From positions 124,001 to 188,000 of the forward strand of contig NZ_FNNA01000003.1 of NCBI RefSeq assembly GCF_900106665.1: 64,000 bases of DNA. The letters are read 5' to 3'. Under the pieces are notes generated by a model. That model saw only the letters and a program-made list of their open reading frames with translations, was not told where the DNA came from and did not search any database. How positions within the stretch are numbered: position 1 is the first letter of the stretch; the number at the start of each line of letters is the position of its first letter. Positions 41,471 to 50,385 of this stretch are shown here, in pieces. Source of the DNA: Paracoccus sanguinis (GTDB lineage: Bacteria > Pseudomonadota > Alphaproteobacteria > Rhodobacterales > Rhodobacteraceae). A program made the translations under genes and the position numbers.

Positions 41471-44400
41471 CCTGGTTCTCTGCGATCCTCGTTGGCAACG
41501 AGCTGCTGCTGCGCCACGCCGCCGACCTGATGCGCGCGCGCGGCCACGAGGTGCGGGCGATCATCACCCGCAACCCCGACCTGCGCGCCTATGCCACGAG
41601 CCACGGGATCCCGGTCGAGGATCAGGACGCTGCCCCCCTGACCGCGCCCGATGCCGACTGGCTGTTCAGCATCGCCAATCTCTCGATCCTGCCGCCCGAG
41701 ACGCTGGCCCGCGGCCGGCTGGGGGCGATCAACTTCCATGACGGCCCCCTGCCGCGGATGGCGGGGCTGAACGCGCCGGTCTGGGCGATCATCGGCGGGC
41801 ACGAGCGGCACGGCATCTGCTGGCACCTGATCGAGGGCGGCATCGACGAGGGCGACGTGCTGGTGCGCCGCGACTTTCCGATCCGGGCCGACGACACCGC
41901 GCTGACGCTGAACGCGCGCTGCTTCGCCCAAGCCGCCGACAGCCTGCCCGAACTGGTCGAGATGCTGGAAACCGGCGATCTGCGCCGCGAGCGGCAGGAT
42001 CTGGGCCAGCGCAGCTACCTGCCCAAGGCCAAGCGGCCCGAGGCGGGCGGGATGGTGGACCTTTCCGGCCCGGCGCAGCGGGTGGTCGATCTGGTCCGGG
42101 GGCTCGACCACGGCGCCTACTGGAACCCGCTGGCCGAGCCGCGGCTGGCCTTGCCGGGCGGCCGGGTGGCGACGGTGACGCATGCCGATCTGGTGGACGG
42201 CGGCGGGGCGCCGGGCACGGTGCTCGCGGCCGGCGACCGCAGCCTGACGGTCGCCTGCGCCGACCGCGCCGTGCGGCTGGCGCTGCGCGAGCCGCTGGAC
42301 CTGCCGCCGCCCGGCGCGGTGCTCGGGACCGATGCCGCGCTGCGCGCGCAGCTGGGCGCGCTCGCCGCCGCGGCGGCGACCCACGACGGCTATTGGCGCA
42401 AGCGGCTGGCGCGGATGGACGCGCTGCACCTCGCGGACCTGCAGCCGCAGGCCAAGGCCGCTGCCGCCCCGCGCAGCCGGATCGCCATTCCCGCGCAGGG
42501 GAGCGACGCCCGCGCCACACTGGCCGCCGTGGCCGCGGTGATGGCCCAGATCGCGGGACGCACCGGCGCCACGGTCGCGCTGCGGCCCGAGGGCCACCCC
42601 GACGACCCCACCGGCATGGTCAGCGACTGGGTGCCGCTGGCGCTGCCCGACGCGCCCGACCTCGCTGGCATGGCCGCGGCGCTCGAAACGGCGCTGGCGG
42701 CTCAGGCCGGTCGCGGGGCCTTCATGGCTGACCTGCGGCACCGCGCGCCTGAGCTGCGGGCGGCGGCGATCCCGGACGTGGCCCTCGACCTCACCGGTCG
42801 CGGCCCGGTGGCCGAGAGCGCCGCGACACTGATCCTGACGGGGACCGGCGTGACACTCGACCACGACCCGGCGCGGCTTTCGCCCGCCGCGGCGCAGCGG
42901 CTCGCGGCGCGGATCGGCTGGGCGCTCGAGGCGGCACCCGCGACCGCGGTCCGCGACCTGCCGGTGATGGACCCCGCCGCGCGCGAGGCGCTGCTGGTCG
43001 GGCGCAACGACACCGCGCGTGACATCCCGGCCGCCTGTATCCACGACCTCATCGCCGCGACCGCCGCCGCCGACCCCGAGGCCGTGGCGCTGGTGTTCGA
43101 GGACCAGAGCCTCAGCCGCCGCGCGCTCGACCGGGCCGCCAACGCGCTCGCCCACCGCCTGATTGCGGCGGGCGTCGGCCCCGACCAGCCGGTGGGGCTG
43201 ATGGCAAGGCGCGGGCCCGAGCTGGTCATCGGCGCGCTGGCGATCTGGAAGGCGGGCGGCGCGTACCTCCCGCTCGACCCCGACTATCCGGCCGACCGGC
43301 TCGCCTATTACCTCGCCGACAGCGGCGCCTGCGTGGCCCTGATCCAGCCGGGGCTGACGTTGCCGACGGGGGCCGACGGGGTCGAAGCGCTGCCCATCGC
43401 CACCGGCGACGCCGAGCCGCCGCAGGTCGCGGTAACGCCTGCGAACCTCGCCTATCTCATCTACACCTCCGGCTCGACCGGGCGCCCCAAGGGCGTGATG
43501 GTCGAGCACCGGCAGGTGGCCAACTTCTTCGGCGGCATGGACGCCGAGATCCCCGTCGCGCCCGGCGACGCCTGGCTGGCGGTGACGAGCCTCTCGTTCG
43601 ACATCTCGGTGCTGGAAATCTTCTGGTCGCTCGCCCGCGGTCTCAAGCTGGTCATCGCCGGAGAGGAGAGCCGCCTGGCCGTCTCGGCTGCCGCCAGCGG
43701 ACGCGCGGCCGGCCCGGCGTCCAGCGGCCCGGGAATGCAGTTCAGCCTCTACTACTGGGGCAACGACGACGGGCCGGGGGCGCTGAAATACCGCCTGCTG
43801 CTGGAAGGGGCGCGCTTCGCCGACGACAACGGCTTCGTGGCGCTCTGGACGCCCGAGCGGCATTTCCACGCCTTCGGCGGCCCCTACCCCAACCCCGCCG
43901 TGACCGGCGCGGCGGTGGCGGCGGTCACCAGCCGCATCTCGGTCCGCGCGGGCAGCTGCGTCGTGCCGCTGCACCACCCGGCGCGGGTGGCCGAGGAATG
44001 GGCGGTGATCGACAACCTGACCGGCGGGCGGGCGGCGATCGCCGTCGCCTCGGGCTGGCAGCCCGACGATTTCATCCTGCGCCCCGAGAACGCGCCCCCG
44101 AATAACAAGACCGCGATGATCGAAAGCGTGGACACGCTCCGCCGGCTGTGGCGGGGCGAGGCGGTGGCCTTTCCGCGCGCCGACGGCTCGATGCACGCGG
44201 TGGTGACCCAGCCGCGGCCCGTGCAGCGCGAGCTGCCGATCTGGGTGACGGTCGCCGGCAACCCCGAGACCTGGGCCGAGGCCGGGCGGCTGGGCGCCAA
44301 CGTGCTGACGCACCTCCTGGGCCAGAGCATCGACACCGTGGCCCAGCGGATCGGCGAATACCACGCCGCCCTGCGTGCGGCGGGCCACGATCCGGCCGAC

Positions 44401-46083
44401 TTCACCGTGACGCTGATGCTGCACAGCTTCCTCGCCGAGGACCGCGAGACCGCGCGCGAGATCGCGCGGGGGCCGATGAAGGACTACCTCCGCGCCGCCG
44501 CCGCGCTGGTCAAGCAATATGCGTGGGAGTTTCCGGCCTTCCGCCGACCGGCGGGGATGACCAACCCCATGGCCATCGACCTCGGCACGCTGACCGAGGA
44601 CGAACTCGACGGTATCCTCGAGTTCGCCTTCCTGCGCTATTTTGAGGACTCGGGGCTGTTCGGCTCGCTCGACGATGCCATCGCCCGGGTCGAGCAGCTC
44701 AAGGCCATCGGGGTGGGCGAGGTCGCCTGCCTCATCGACTACGGCATCGCCCCCGATGTGGTGGCTGGGTCGTTCCCGCTGCTGGCCCGGCTGCGGGCGG
44801 CGACCGGGGGCGATGTCGGCGAGGCCGATCCCGGCGATTACTCCATCGCCGCGATGATGCGCCGGCACGGGGTCACCCATCTGCAATGCACCCCGAGCAT
44901 GGCGCGCATCCTCGTCGCCGACCCGGCGGTGGCCGGGGCGCTGGGCGGGCTCAAGGTGCTGATGCTGGGCGGCGAGGCGCTGCCGCCGCCGCTGCTGGGC
45001 GAGCTGCGCGGCCTGACCGGCGCGCGGATCATGAACATGTACGGCCCGACCGAGACGACGATCTGGTCGACCACGGCGGTGCTCTCCCCCGAGGTCACGG
45101 GCGCGCCGATCGGAAGGCCCATCGCCAACACCACGGTCTACGTGCTCGACGCCGACGGCCGCCCGGTCCCCGAGGGGGCCGAGGGCGAGCTGTGGATCGG
45201 CGGCGACGGGGTCACGCGCGGCTACTGGAACCGTCCCGACCTCACCGAGGCGGCGTTCCGCCCCGACCCGTTCCGCAGCGCGCCTCAAGGCGGGCGGATG
45301 TATCGCACAGGCGACCGGGTGCGCTGGCGGCCGGACGGCGGGCTCGACTACCTCGGCCGGATCGACCAGCAGGTGAAGCTGCGTGGCTTCCGCATCGAGC
45401 CGGGCGAGATCGAGGCCGCGCTCGCCCGCCAGCCGGGCGTGCGCGAGGCGGTGGTGATCGTGCGCGAGGACACTCCGGGCGACGCCCGGCTGGTCGGCTA
45501 TGTCACCGGCACGCCGGGCGACGAGGCCGGCTTGCGCGCGGCGCTCGAGCGCGACCTGCCAGCGCATATGGTGCCGGGGCGGATCGTCCGGCTCGAGCAG
45601 CTGCCGCTGACGCCGAACCGCAAGATCGACCGCAAGGCCCTGCCCCCGCCGGGCACGGTCACCCCCGCCCGCGTGGCCGCCGTGCCGACCGCCGCTGCCT
45701 CGGCGCCCGCCGAAAGCACGGTGCCCCCGGCGCAGACGGGCGACCGCGCGGCCGCGATCCGGGGGATCTGGTGTGAGGTGCTGGGCGTGTCCGAACTTGG
45801 CGCGCGGGACAATTTCTTTGCCGCCGGCGGGCACTCTCTGCTGGCGATCCAGATGCACCGGACGCTGCGCGACCGGCTGGGGCTCGCGCATCTGGGGGTG
45901 ACGGACGTGTTCCGCTTTCCGGTGCTGGGGGATTTCATCCGCCACGCCGAGGGCGGCCCGGCCGCCGCCCCGCCGCCGCGGGCCCCGGCCCCCGCCCCGG
46001 CGGATGCCCCGGACGCGGCGGTGGACAGCATGGCCGCCCGCCGCGCCCTGCGGGCCCATATGCGCCAGCAGCCCCGGCCCTAG
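41467..46083 (+). CDS. NRPS-like synthetase: formyltransferase–A(luciferase-like monooxygenase)–PCP
   Basis: Protein of 1538 residues. Residues 1-290 are a formyl-tetrahydrofolate-dependent formyltransferase with Asn89, His91 and Asp127 spaced exactly as the Fmt catalytic triad (N-X-H then +38 to Asp). About 300-510 is a linker, perhaps a condensation remnant. The adenylation domain runs 515-740 (YTSGSTGRPKG) and resumes 1120-1395 (MYGPTETT, LPLTPNRKIDRK). Between its A4 and A5 motifs a complete FMN luciferase-like monooxygenase is inserted (about 755-1115; HHPARVAEEWAVIDNL), as in the MupA/Atu3671 type. The carrier domain has Ser1457 in AAGGHSL. Hand-read specificity residues D-I-L-Q-M-G-M-I-W-K resemble glycine codes. 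No condensation or release domain is seen. It is coupled to the preceding glycosyltransferase. Confidence 0.92.
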   Translation: MTWFSAILVGNELLLRHAADLMRARGHEVRAIITRNPDLRAYATSHGIPVEDQDAAPLTAPDADWLFSIANLSILPPETLARGRLGAINFHDGPLPRMAGLNAPVWAIIGGHERHGICWHLIEGGIDEGDVLVRRDFPIRADDTALTLNARCFAQAADSLPELVEMLETGDLRRERQDLGQRSYLPKAKRPEAGGMVDLSGPAQRVVDLVRGLDHGAYWNPLAEPRLALPGGRVATVTHADLVDGGGAPGTVLAAGDRSLTVACADRAVRLALREPLDLPPPGAVLGTDAALRAQLGALAAAAATHDGYWRKRLARMDALHLADLQPQAKAAAAPRSRIAIPAQGSDARATLAAVAAVMAQIAGRTGATVALRPEGHPDDPTGMVSDWVPLALPDAPDLAGMAAALETALAAQAGRGAFMADLRHRAPELRAAAIPDVALDLTGRGPVAESAATLILTGTGVTLDHDPARLSPAAAQRLAARIGWALEAAPATAVRDLPVMDPAAREALLVGRNDTARDIPAACIHDLIAATAAADPEAVALVFEDQSLSRRALDRAANALAHRLIAAGVGPDQPVGLMARRGPELVIGALAIWKAGGAYLPLDPDYPADRLAYYLADSGACVALIQPGLTLPTGADGVEALPIATGDAEPPQVAVTPANLAYLIYTSGSTGRPKGVMVEHRQVANFFGGMDAEIPVAPGDAWLAVTSLSFDISVLEIFWSLARGLKLVIAGEESRLAVSAAASGRAAGPASSGPGMQFSLYYWGNDDGPGALKYRLLLEGARFADDNGFVALWTPERHFHAFGGPYPNPAVTGAAVAAVTSRISVRAGSCVVPLHHPARVAEEWAVIDNLTGGRAAIAVASGWQPDDFILRPENAPPNNKTAMIESVDTLRRLWRGEAVAFPRADGSMHAVVTQPRPVQRELPIWVTVAGNPETWAEAGRLGANVLTHLLGQSIDTVAQRIGEYHAALRAAGHDPADFTVTLMLHSFLAEDRETAREIARGPMKDYLRAAAALVKQYAWEFPAFRRPAGMTNPMAIDLGTLTEDELDGILEFAFLRYFEDSGLFGSLDDAIARVEQLKAIGVGEVACLIDYGIAPDVVAGSFPLLARLRAATGGDVGEADPGDYSIAAMMRRHGVTHLQCTPSMARILVADPAVAGALGGLKVLMLGGEALPPPLLGELRGLTGARIMNMYGPTETTIWSTTAVLSPEVTGAPIGRPIANTTVYVLDADGRPVPEGAEGELWIGGDGVTRGYWNRPDLTEAAFRPDPFRSAPQGGRMYRTGDRVRWRPDGGLDYLGRIDQQVKLRGFRIEPGEIEAALARQPGVREAVVIVREDTPGDARLVGYVTGTPGDEAGLRAALERDLPAHMVPGRIVRLEQLPLTPNRKIDRKALPPPGTVTPARVAAVPTAAASAPAESTVPPAQTGDRAAAIRGIWCEVLGVSELGARDNFFAAGGHSLLAIQMHRTLRDRLGLAHLGVTDVFRFPVLGDFIRHAEGGPAAAPPPRAPAPAPADAPDAAVDSMAARRALRAHMRQQPRP

Positions 46084-47315
46084 CGCGCGGGCAGCCCGCC
46101 CCGGCGGGCAGCCTCGCCCGCCTGCTGGAACAGCGCGGCGAGTTGGGCCGCCGACTGGCGGACGTCGTGGCGCGCCACGACCCGCGCGCGCGCGCTGTGC
46201 CCCATGGCCGCGAGCGTCTCGCGCGGGCTGTCGGCGACCGCGACCATTGCGGCGGCAAGCGCCGCCTCGTCCCCCGCCGGGACCAGCCAGCCGTCGTGGC
46301 CGGGTCGCGCCAGTTCGGGGATGCCCGCGATCATTGTGGCGACCACGGGGCGCCCCAGCGCCATCGCCTCCATCATCACCACCGGCAAACCCTCGGCGAA
46401 GCTCGGGACGACCAGCGCATCGGCCGCGGCGAGCGCGCGGCGGACGCCCGCCCGGTCCTGCCAGCCGGCCAGCTCGACCGCTTCGCCCAACCCGGCGGCA
46501 GCCAGCAGCGCCTCGATCTGCGGGCGCAGGGGCCCGTCGCCGACCAGCGTGAGCCGCAACTGCGGGCGCTCGGCGCGCGCCCGGGCGAAGGCGCGGACGA
46601 GCAGGCCGAAGCCCTTCTGCTCGGCGAAGCGCCCGACCGCCACCAGCCGGCCCGGATCGGCCGGCAGCGGCAGGGGGGCTGGAAACTCGTCCAGGTCAAT
46701 GCCGCAATGGACGACATGCACCCGGTCCCAGTCCTGCAGCGCCGCCCACCGCCAGAGTTGCGAGCGGCCGAAGCTGCTGACCGCGACGGCAAAGGCCGCG
46801 GCCGCGATCTTGCCGCCGAGGTCGAGCTGGAGGGGGGCGTCGAACTCCTCGGGCCCGTGGACGGTGAAGCTGAAGGGCGGGCCGCCGAGGCGGCGCGCAT
46901 ACCCCGCGATCCGGGTCGAGTTGGTGCCGAAATGGGCGTGCAGATGGTCGAGCCCCAGCTCGCGCGCCCGCCGGGCGATGACGGCGCCCTCGGCGAGATA
47001 GGCGAACTGCCGCGCGAGGCTCGACTCACCGGCCGCCGCTCGCGTTCGCGCGAGCCGCAAGGCGCCGGCCACCGCCGAGGGGGCGGCCCCGCTTTCCCGC
47101 AGCAGCGCGCCTAGCAACCCGCGGGGGCCACGGTCATGCAGATGCTCGGTGCGGTCGTGCTCGGCTCGGTCGAGCGGGTCAGCGAGGGCCGAGCGGTCAC
47201 CGCGCATGGCGAATCTGTGGACATCGTGCCCGAGCGATTCCAGCGCCGCGATTTCACACCGGATGAAGCTGTGGGACGGCAGCGGATAGCTGTTGACAAC
47301 ATAACCGAGGTGCAT
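46080..47315 (-). CDS. Glycosyltransferase family 4
   Basis: GT-B glycosyltransferase of 411 residues. N-terminal HAHFGTNSTRIA and HGPEEFDAP, and C-terminal VAVGRFAEQKGF, LVGDGPLR and VPSFAEGLPVVMMEAMALGRPVVAT with the EX7E-type signature are typical of colanic-acid/WcaL-like transferases. It is convergent with the NRPS-like gene with a four-base 3' overlap. Its sugar is unknown. The reversed strand means it is expressed from a promoter in the 47316-47527 region. Confidence 0.9.
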   Translation of the reverse strand: MHLGYVVNSYPLPSHSFIRCEIAALESLGHDVHRFAMRGDRSALADPLDRAEHDRTEHLHDRGPRGLLGALLRESGAAPSAVAGALRLARTRAAAGESSLARQFAYLAEGAVIARRARELGLDHLHAHFGTNSTRIAGYARRLGGPPFSFTVHGPEEFDAPLQLDLGGKIAAAAFAVAVSSFGRSQLWRWAALQDWDRVHVVHCGIDLDEFPAPLPLPADPGRLVAVGRFAEQKGFGLLVRAFARARAERPQLRLTLVGDGPLRPQIEALLAAAGLGEAVELAGWQDRAGVRRALAAADALVVPSFAEGLPVVMMEAMALGRPVVATMIAGIPELARPGHDGWLVPAGDEAALAAAMVAVADSPRETLAAMGHSARARVVARHDVRQSAAQLAALFQQAGEAARRGGLPAR

Positions 47316-47527
47316 GAAGCGTCACCGTTAGCCGCAATATTTCGTGGCAGTATCGATGTTTCCCGTCAGCTTTTCCACCTCCCGGCGGAATCTCGCCGGG
47401 GTTAACGGATTTTTAGGCAATTTTACGGACGATGAACCAACGCACCGAATCGATCGTTCCGGATAAGCGCCGGGGCGCGCATACTCAGAGGGTGGCGGGT
47501 GATTTGAGACACGGGAGGGGCAAGGGC

Positions 47528-47728
47528 ATGGTTGGCACGCTCCTGCTGGGCATGGCTCTGGCGGTGGCGAGTGCGGCTGGCAGCATCCTTATGCTCGGCG
47601 TCCGCCCGCTCGTGGGCCTGCTGGTCTATTCGGTCGTCGGCGTGATCGCGGTACTGGTCATCGCGATACGCACCGCCGCCTGTTCCGACGCCATCGAGGC
47701 CGCCGAGACGGTTAAACCGAAGCCCTGA
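47528..47728 (+). CDS. Small two-span membrane protein
   Basis: Hypothetical protein of 66 residues with two hydrophobic segments (about 3-25 and 28-50: MLGVRPLVGLLVYSVVGVIAVLVIA) and a short polar tail. The ATG at 47528 has a GGAGG ribosome site nine bases upstream; an ATG at 47432 in frame would add a 32-residue basic segment but lacks such a site. No family recognised. Position between EPS genes suggests an envelope role, but nothing more can be said. Confidence 0.55.
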   Translation: MVGTLLLGMALAVASAAGSILMLGVRPLVGLLVYSVVGVIAVLVIAIRTAACSDAIEAAETVKPKP

Positions 47729-47812
47729 ATCGGCGCAGCGCAGGGGAATCACGTCGATCCGGCCGGCCGTCGCCTACCAGTCGCGGCTAAAACGTCCGGC
47801 GCCCCTCTGCGC

Positions 47813-48490
47813 TTAGTATCCTGTGCAGCGGAGCACGGCGCTGACCGTGCGCTTCAGGATCGCCAGATCGCTGGCGAGCGACAGGTTGCGCGCGTACTCC
47901 GCGTCGAACGTCGCCCGCTGGGCGAAGCTGCTGTCGTTGCGATCCGAGATCTGCCACAGGCCGGTCACGCCCGGGCGCATGTCGTAATAGTCCGACCCCG
48001 GGTACAGAACGGCCTGGTTCAGCATCATGGGCCGCGGGCCGACGATGCTCATGTCGCCGATCAGCACGTTCCAGAGCTGCGGCAATTCGTCCAGCGACGA
48101 CTTGCGCAGGAAACGTCCGAACGGGGTGATGCGCGGATCGCGCTTGAGCTTCTGGGTCGTCTCCCACTCGGCGCGGGCGTCGGGATCGCGGGCCAGATGC
48201 GCCGCGAGCCGGGCGTCGGCATCGGCGACCATCGTGCGCAGCTTCCACATCCGGAACGGGCGGCCGGACCGGCCGACGCGCATCTGGGTGTAGAACGGCC
48301 GCCCGCCCCGCAGCATGATGCAGACGACCAGGATCAGGACCAGCGGAACGACGATCGGCGCCGACAGCAGCACACTCGTCACGTCGAGCGGGCGCTTCGC
48401 AATCCGGGCATAGGGCTCATCGAGCGCCTTGGACCGGGGGCCGTGAACGATCTTGGAAACAGGGTACTGGATACGCGGTTGCGACAACAT
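47813..48490 (-). CDS. ExoY-like undecaprenyl-phosphate sugar phosphotransferase
   Basis: Initiating enzyme of EPS synthesis (225 residues) that moves a sugar-1-phosphate to undecaprenyl phosphate at the inner membrane. One N-terminal membrane segment (LSAPIVVPLVLILVVCIM) precedes the cytosolic domain with MWKLRTMV, SLDELPQLWNVLIGDMSIVGPRP and MRPGVTGLWQ. It is the short monotopic form without the PglB/WbaP-type extra spans. It sits alone on the minus strand and is divergent from the SGNH-like gene across an AT-rich region. Confidence 0.93.
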   Translation of the reverse strand: MLSQPRIQYPVSKIVHGPRSKALDEPYARIAKRPLDVTSVLLSAPIVVPLVLILVVCIMLRGGRPFYTQMRVGRSGRPFRMWKLRTMVADADARLAAHLARDPDARAEWETTQKLKRDPRITPFGRFLRKSSLDELPQLWNVLIGDMSIVGPRPMMLNQAVLYPGSDYYDMRPGVTGLWQISDRNDSSFAQRATFDAEYARNLSLASDLAILKRTVSAVLRCTGY

Positions 48491-48689
48491 AAGGGTCTTC
48501 CATCGCTAACTGCTGGTATCATACGTCATACGGTCACCCACGGTATAAAAATCTGTCCCATTGTCCATAAAGGCAGGTATTCATTGGCTTCTCTGGTGGA
48601 AAAAATTCCCAGAAGATCGTAATATCAACTGGTTGGTAAAATTTTAACGATTGGGTGAAGGCCTGCCCCGCGGGCCGCCCGCTGCAAAT

Positions 48690-48709
48690 CGCATTTCAAT
48701 TGAATTGCG
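48690..48709. promoter_or_regulatory. 20-bp palindrome upstream of SGNH-like gene
   Basis: CGCATTTCAATTGAATTGCG is a 20-bp inverted repeat with a single mismatched pair and a perfect TTCAATTGAA core, ending 30 bases before the ATG at 48740. It lies in an AT-rich promoter region shared with the ExoY-like gene. Candidate operator. Confidence 0.6.
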
Positions 48710-48739
48710 AAATACAGCCGTCAGTTGAAACGAGGAACC

Positions 48740-49552
48740 ATGGATCAGATGTTGCGCGAAATCGCCTCGGTGCTGTTCGTCGGCCACAGCCTTATCAGCC
48801 CAACTCTGCCGACCATGATGGACGATCTGCTCGAGGCCGAGGTCCATTATCAGATCATCAACGGCGCCCCGCTCGAATCGGCGTGGAAGGACTCGCGCAA
48901 GGCCGAGGGCGAGGATGGGCGCGCGCTGTTGCGCAAGGCGCCGGTCGATGTGCTGGTGCTGACTGAGCGCGTACCGCTTGACCCGACGCTGCGCTGGCAC
49001 GATCCGGCGCGCTATGCCGGCCGCTGGGTCGATCTGGCGGTCAAGGCGAACCCGCAGACCCAGACCTATCTCTACGAGACGTGGCACAACATCGACAGCG
49101 GCACCGGCCGCGAGATTCCCTGGGACGACAAGGGGCACCTGCCCTGGCGCGAGCGCCTCGACCTCGACCTGCCGGTGTGGGAGGCGATCGTGGACGACGT
49201 CAACCGCCCGCGGGCCGGCAAGGCGCCGCCGATGCGGCTCATCCCGGCCGGGCAGGGCATGGCGCGGCTCTACGATGCGCTGGCCGATGGGAAGGTTCCG
49301 GGCGCGACGCGGATCCAGGACTTCTTTTCGGATGACATCCACCCGAACGACCTCGGGATGTATTACGTCGCGCTGATCCATTACGCGACCATCACCGGAC
49401 AGCCGGCCGAGGGCCTGCCGCGGCGGCTGACTGATGCCCACGGCGGGACGTTCCAGACCCCCTCGCCCGAACTCGCCGCGACGCTGCAACGGCTCGCCGA
49501 CGAGACGGTCGCCGCCTATCGCACCCACGCCGAGACGCGCGGCACGGACTAG
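48740..49552 (+). CDS. SGNH-hydrolase-like protein
   Basis: Protein of 270 residues with SGNH-type catalytic blocks: LFVGHSL near residue 13-19 (nucleophile Ser) and DDIHPNDLG near residue 200 (Asp-x-x-His). It has no signal peptide, so it is probably cytosolic. Such esterases in EPS loci often remove or transfer acyl groups on sugars, which is inference here. The ATG at 48740 has a CGAGGA ribosome site, preferred over an upstream TTG. Its 3' end overlaps the convergent GT2 gene by four bases. Confidence 0.7.
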   Translation: MDQMLREIASVLFVGHSLISPTLPTMMDDLLEAEVHYQIINGAPLESAWKDSRKAEGEDGRALLRKAPVDVLVLTERVPLDPTLRWHDPARYAGRWVDLAVKANPQTQTYLYETWHNIDSGTGREIPWDDKGHLPWRERLDLDLPVWEAIVDDVNRPRAGKAPPMRLIPAGQGMARLYDALADGKVPGATRIQDFFSDDIHPNDLGMYYVALIHYATITGQPAEGLPRRLTDAHGGTFQTPSPELAATLQRLADETVAAYRTHAETRGTD

Positions 49553-50385
49553 CGCCCGCGCGCCCACCCGGCGGCGCCACCGCGCGCGGCGCCCAGCCGC
49601 ACCGCGAGCGCCACGGCGGAGTAAGCGGCGAAGCCCACCGGGTCGGCCGCCGCCAGCCGTGCGAGCTGCGCCCGACCCGGACGGACCGGGCCGCTCTGCG
49701 CCATCAGCTCGGGGAAGCGCGCGGCGATCTCGGCCACCCCCGCATCCTGGCGCCGGCGGACCCGGACCAGCCGCGCGAAGCCCTCGCTGAGCGGCCAGGC
49801 GTAGGGGATGTTGACCCGCAGCCGCTCGTCCGGCGCGAACTGCAACCGCACGAAGCTGTCGTCCGAGATCACCTCGGGGAAAGCGCCCCAGCGCGCCCGG
49901 CCCGGGCCGTTCACCGCAAACAGCCCCGCCGCGGTCACGCCCTCGGTCATGAACGGCAACCGCGACCAGAAGCGGCCATAGGCCCGGCTGAGGCGGCTCG
50001 TGGCCGGCGCCACGACCAGCCGACCGCCGGCGAGCCGCGGGCGCGGGTCGTCGAGCGCCCGGGCGAGACCGGCCAGCAGCCCCTGCCCCATGCGGATGTC
50101 GGCGTCGAGATAGAGCCGCGCCGGGTGCTGCGCGCAGCCGTCGCCGTGGTTCAGCGCCCCGATCTTCCCGCCCGCCGCGCGCTCCTCGACCCGGAAGCCC
50201 CAGCCCCGTGCGGCGAAGCGCGGCGCGTGGGCACGGGCCCGTGCCGCAGTGGCGTCGGTGCAGCCGTTCGCCACCACGATCACCTGAACCGCGCCGGCGT
50301 CGTCCTGCGCGGCCAGCGCGCCGAGGCAGGCGTCGATATAGGCGGCTTCGTTGCTGGCCGGGATGATGATGCTGAGCGGGATCAT
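49549..50385 (-). CDS. Glycosyltransferase family 2
   Basis: Cytosolic or membrane-associated GT-A transferase of 278 residues. It begins SIIIPASNEAAYI, has VVANGCTDAT, GGKIGALNHGD, the metal-binding LYLDADIRMG and EVISDDSFVR. It is in a tight minus-strand operon with a second GT2 (four-base overlap), Wzz-like and CpsD-like genes. Sugar donor unknown. Confidence 0.88.
   Translation of the reverse strand: MIPLSIIIPASNEAAYIDACLGALAAQDDAGAVQVIVVANGCTDATAARARAHAPRFAARGWGFRVEERAAGGKIGALNHGDGCAQHPARLYLDADIRMGQGLLAGLARALDDPRPRLAGGRLVVAPATSRLSRAYGRFWSRLPFMTEGVTAAGLFAVNGPGRARWGAFPEVISDDSFVRLQFAPDERLRVNIPYAWPLSEGFARLVRVRRRQDAGVAEIAARFPELMAQSGPVRPGRAQLARLAAADPVGFAAYSAVALAVRLGAARGGAAGWARGR

Noticed and set aside
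41281-46059. Minus-strand open frame of 1592 codons opposite the NRPS-like gene
   Set aside because: It exists because high GC suppresses stops in the complementary frame. The plus strand has full domain content; the minus product is Arg/His/Pro/Gly-rich without motifs.
47385-47404. Intrinsic terminator before the small membrane protein
   Set aside because: A seven-pair stem exists, but its T run is more than ten bases away and no plus-strand gene ends there.
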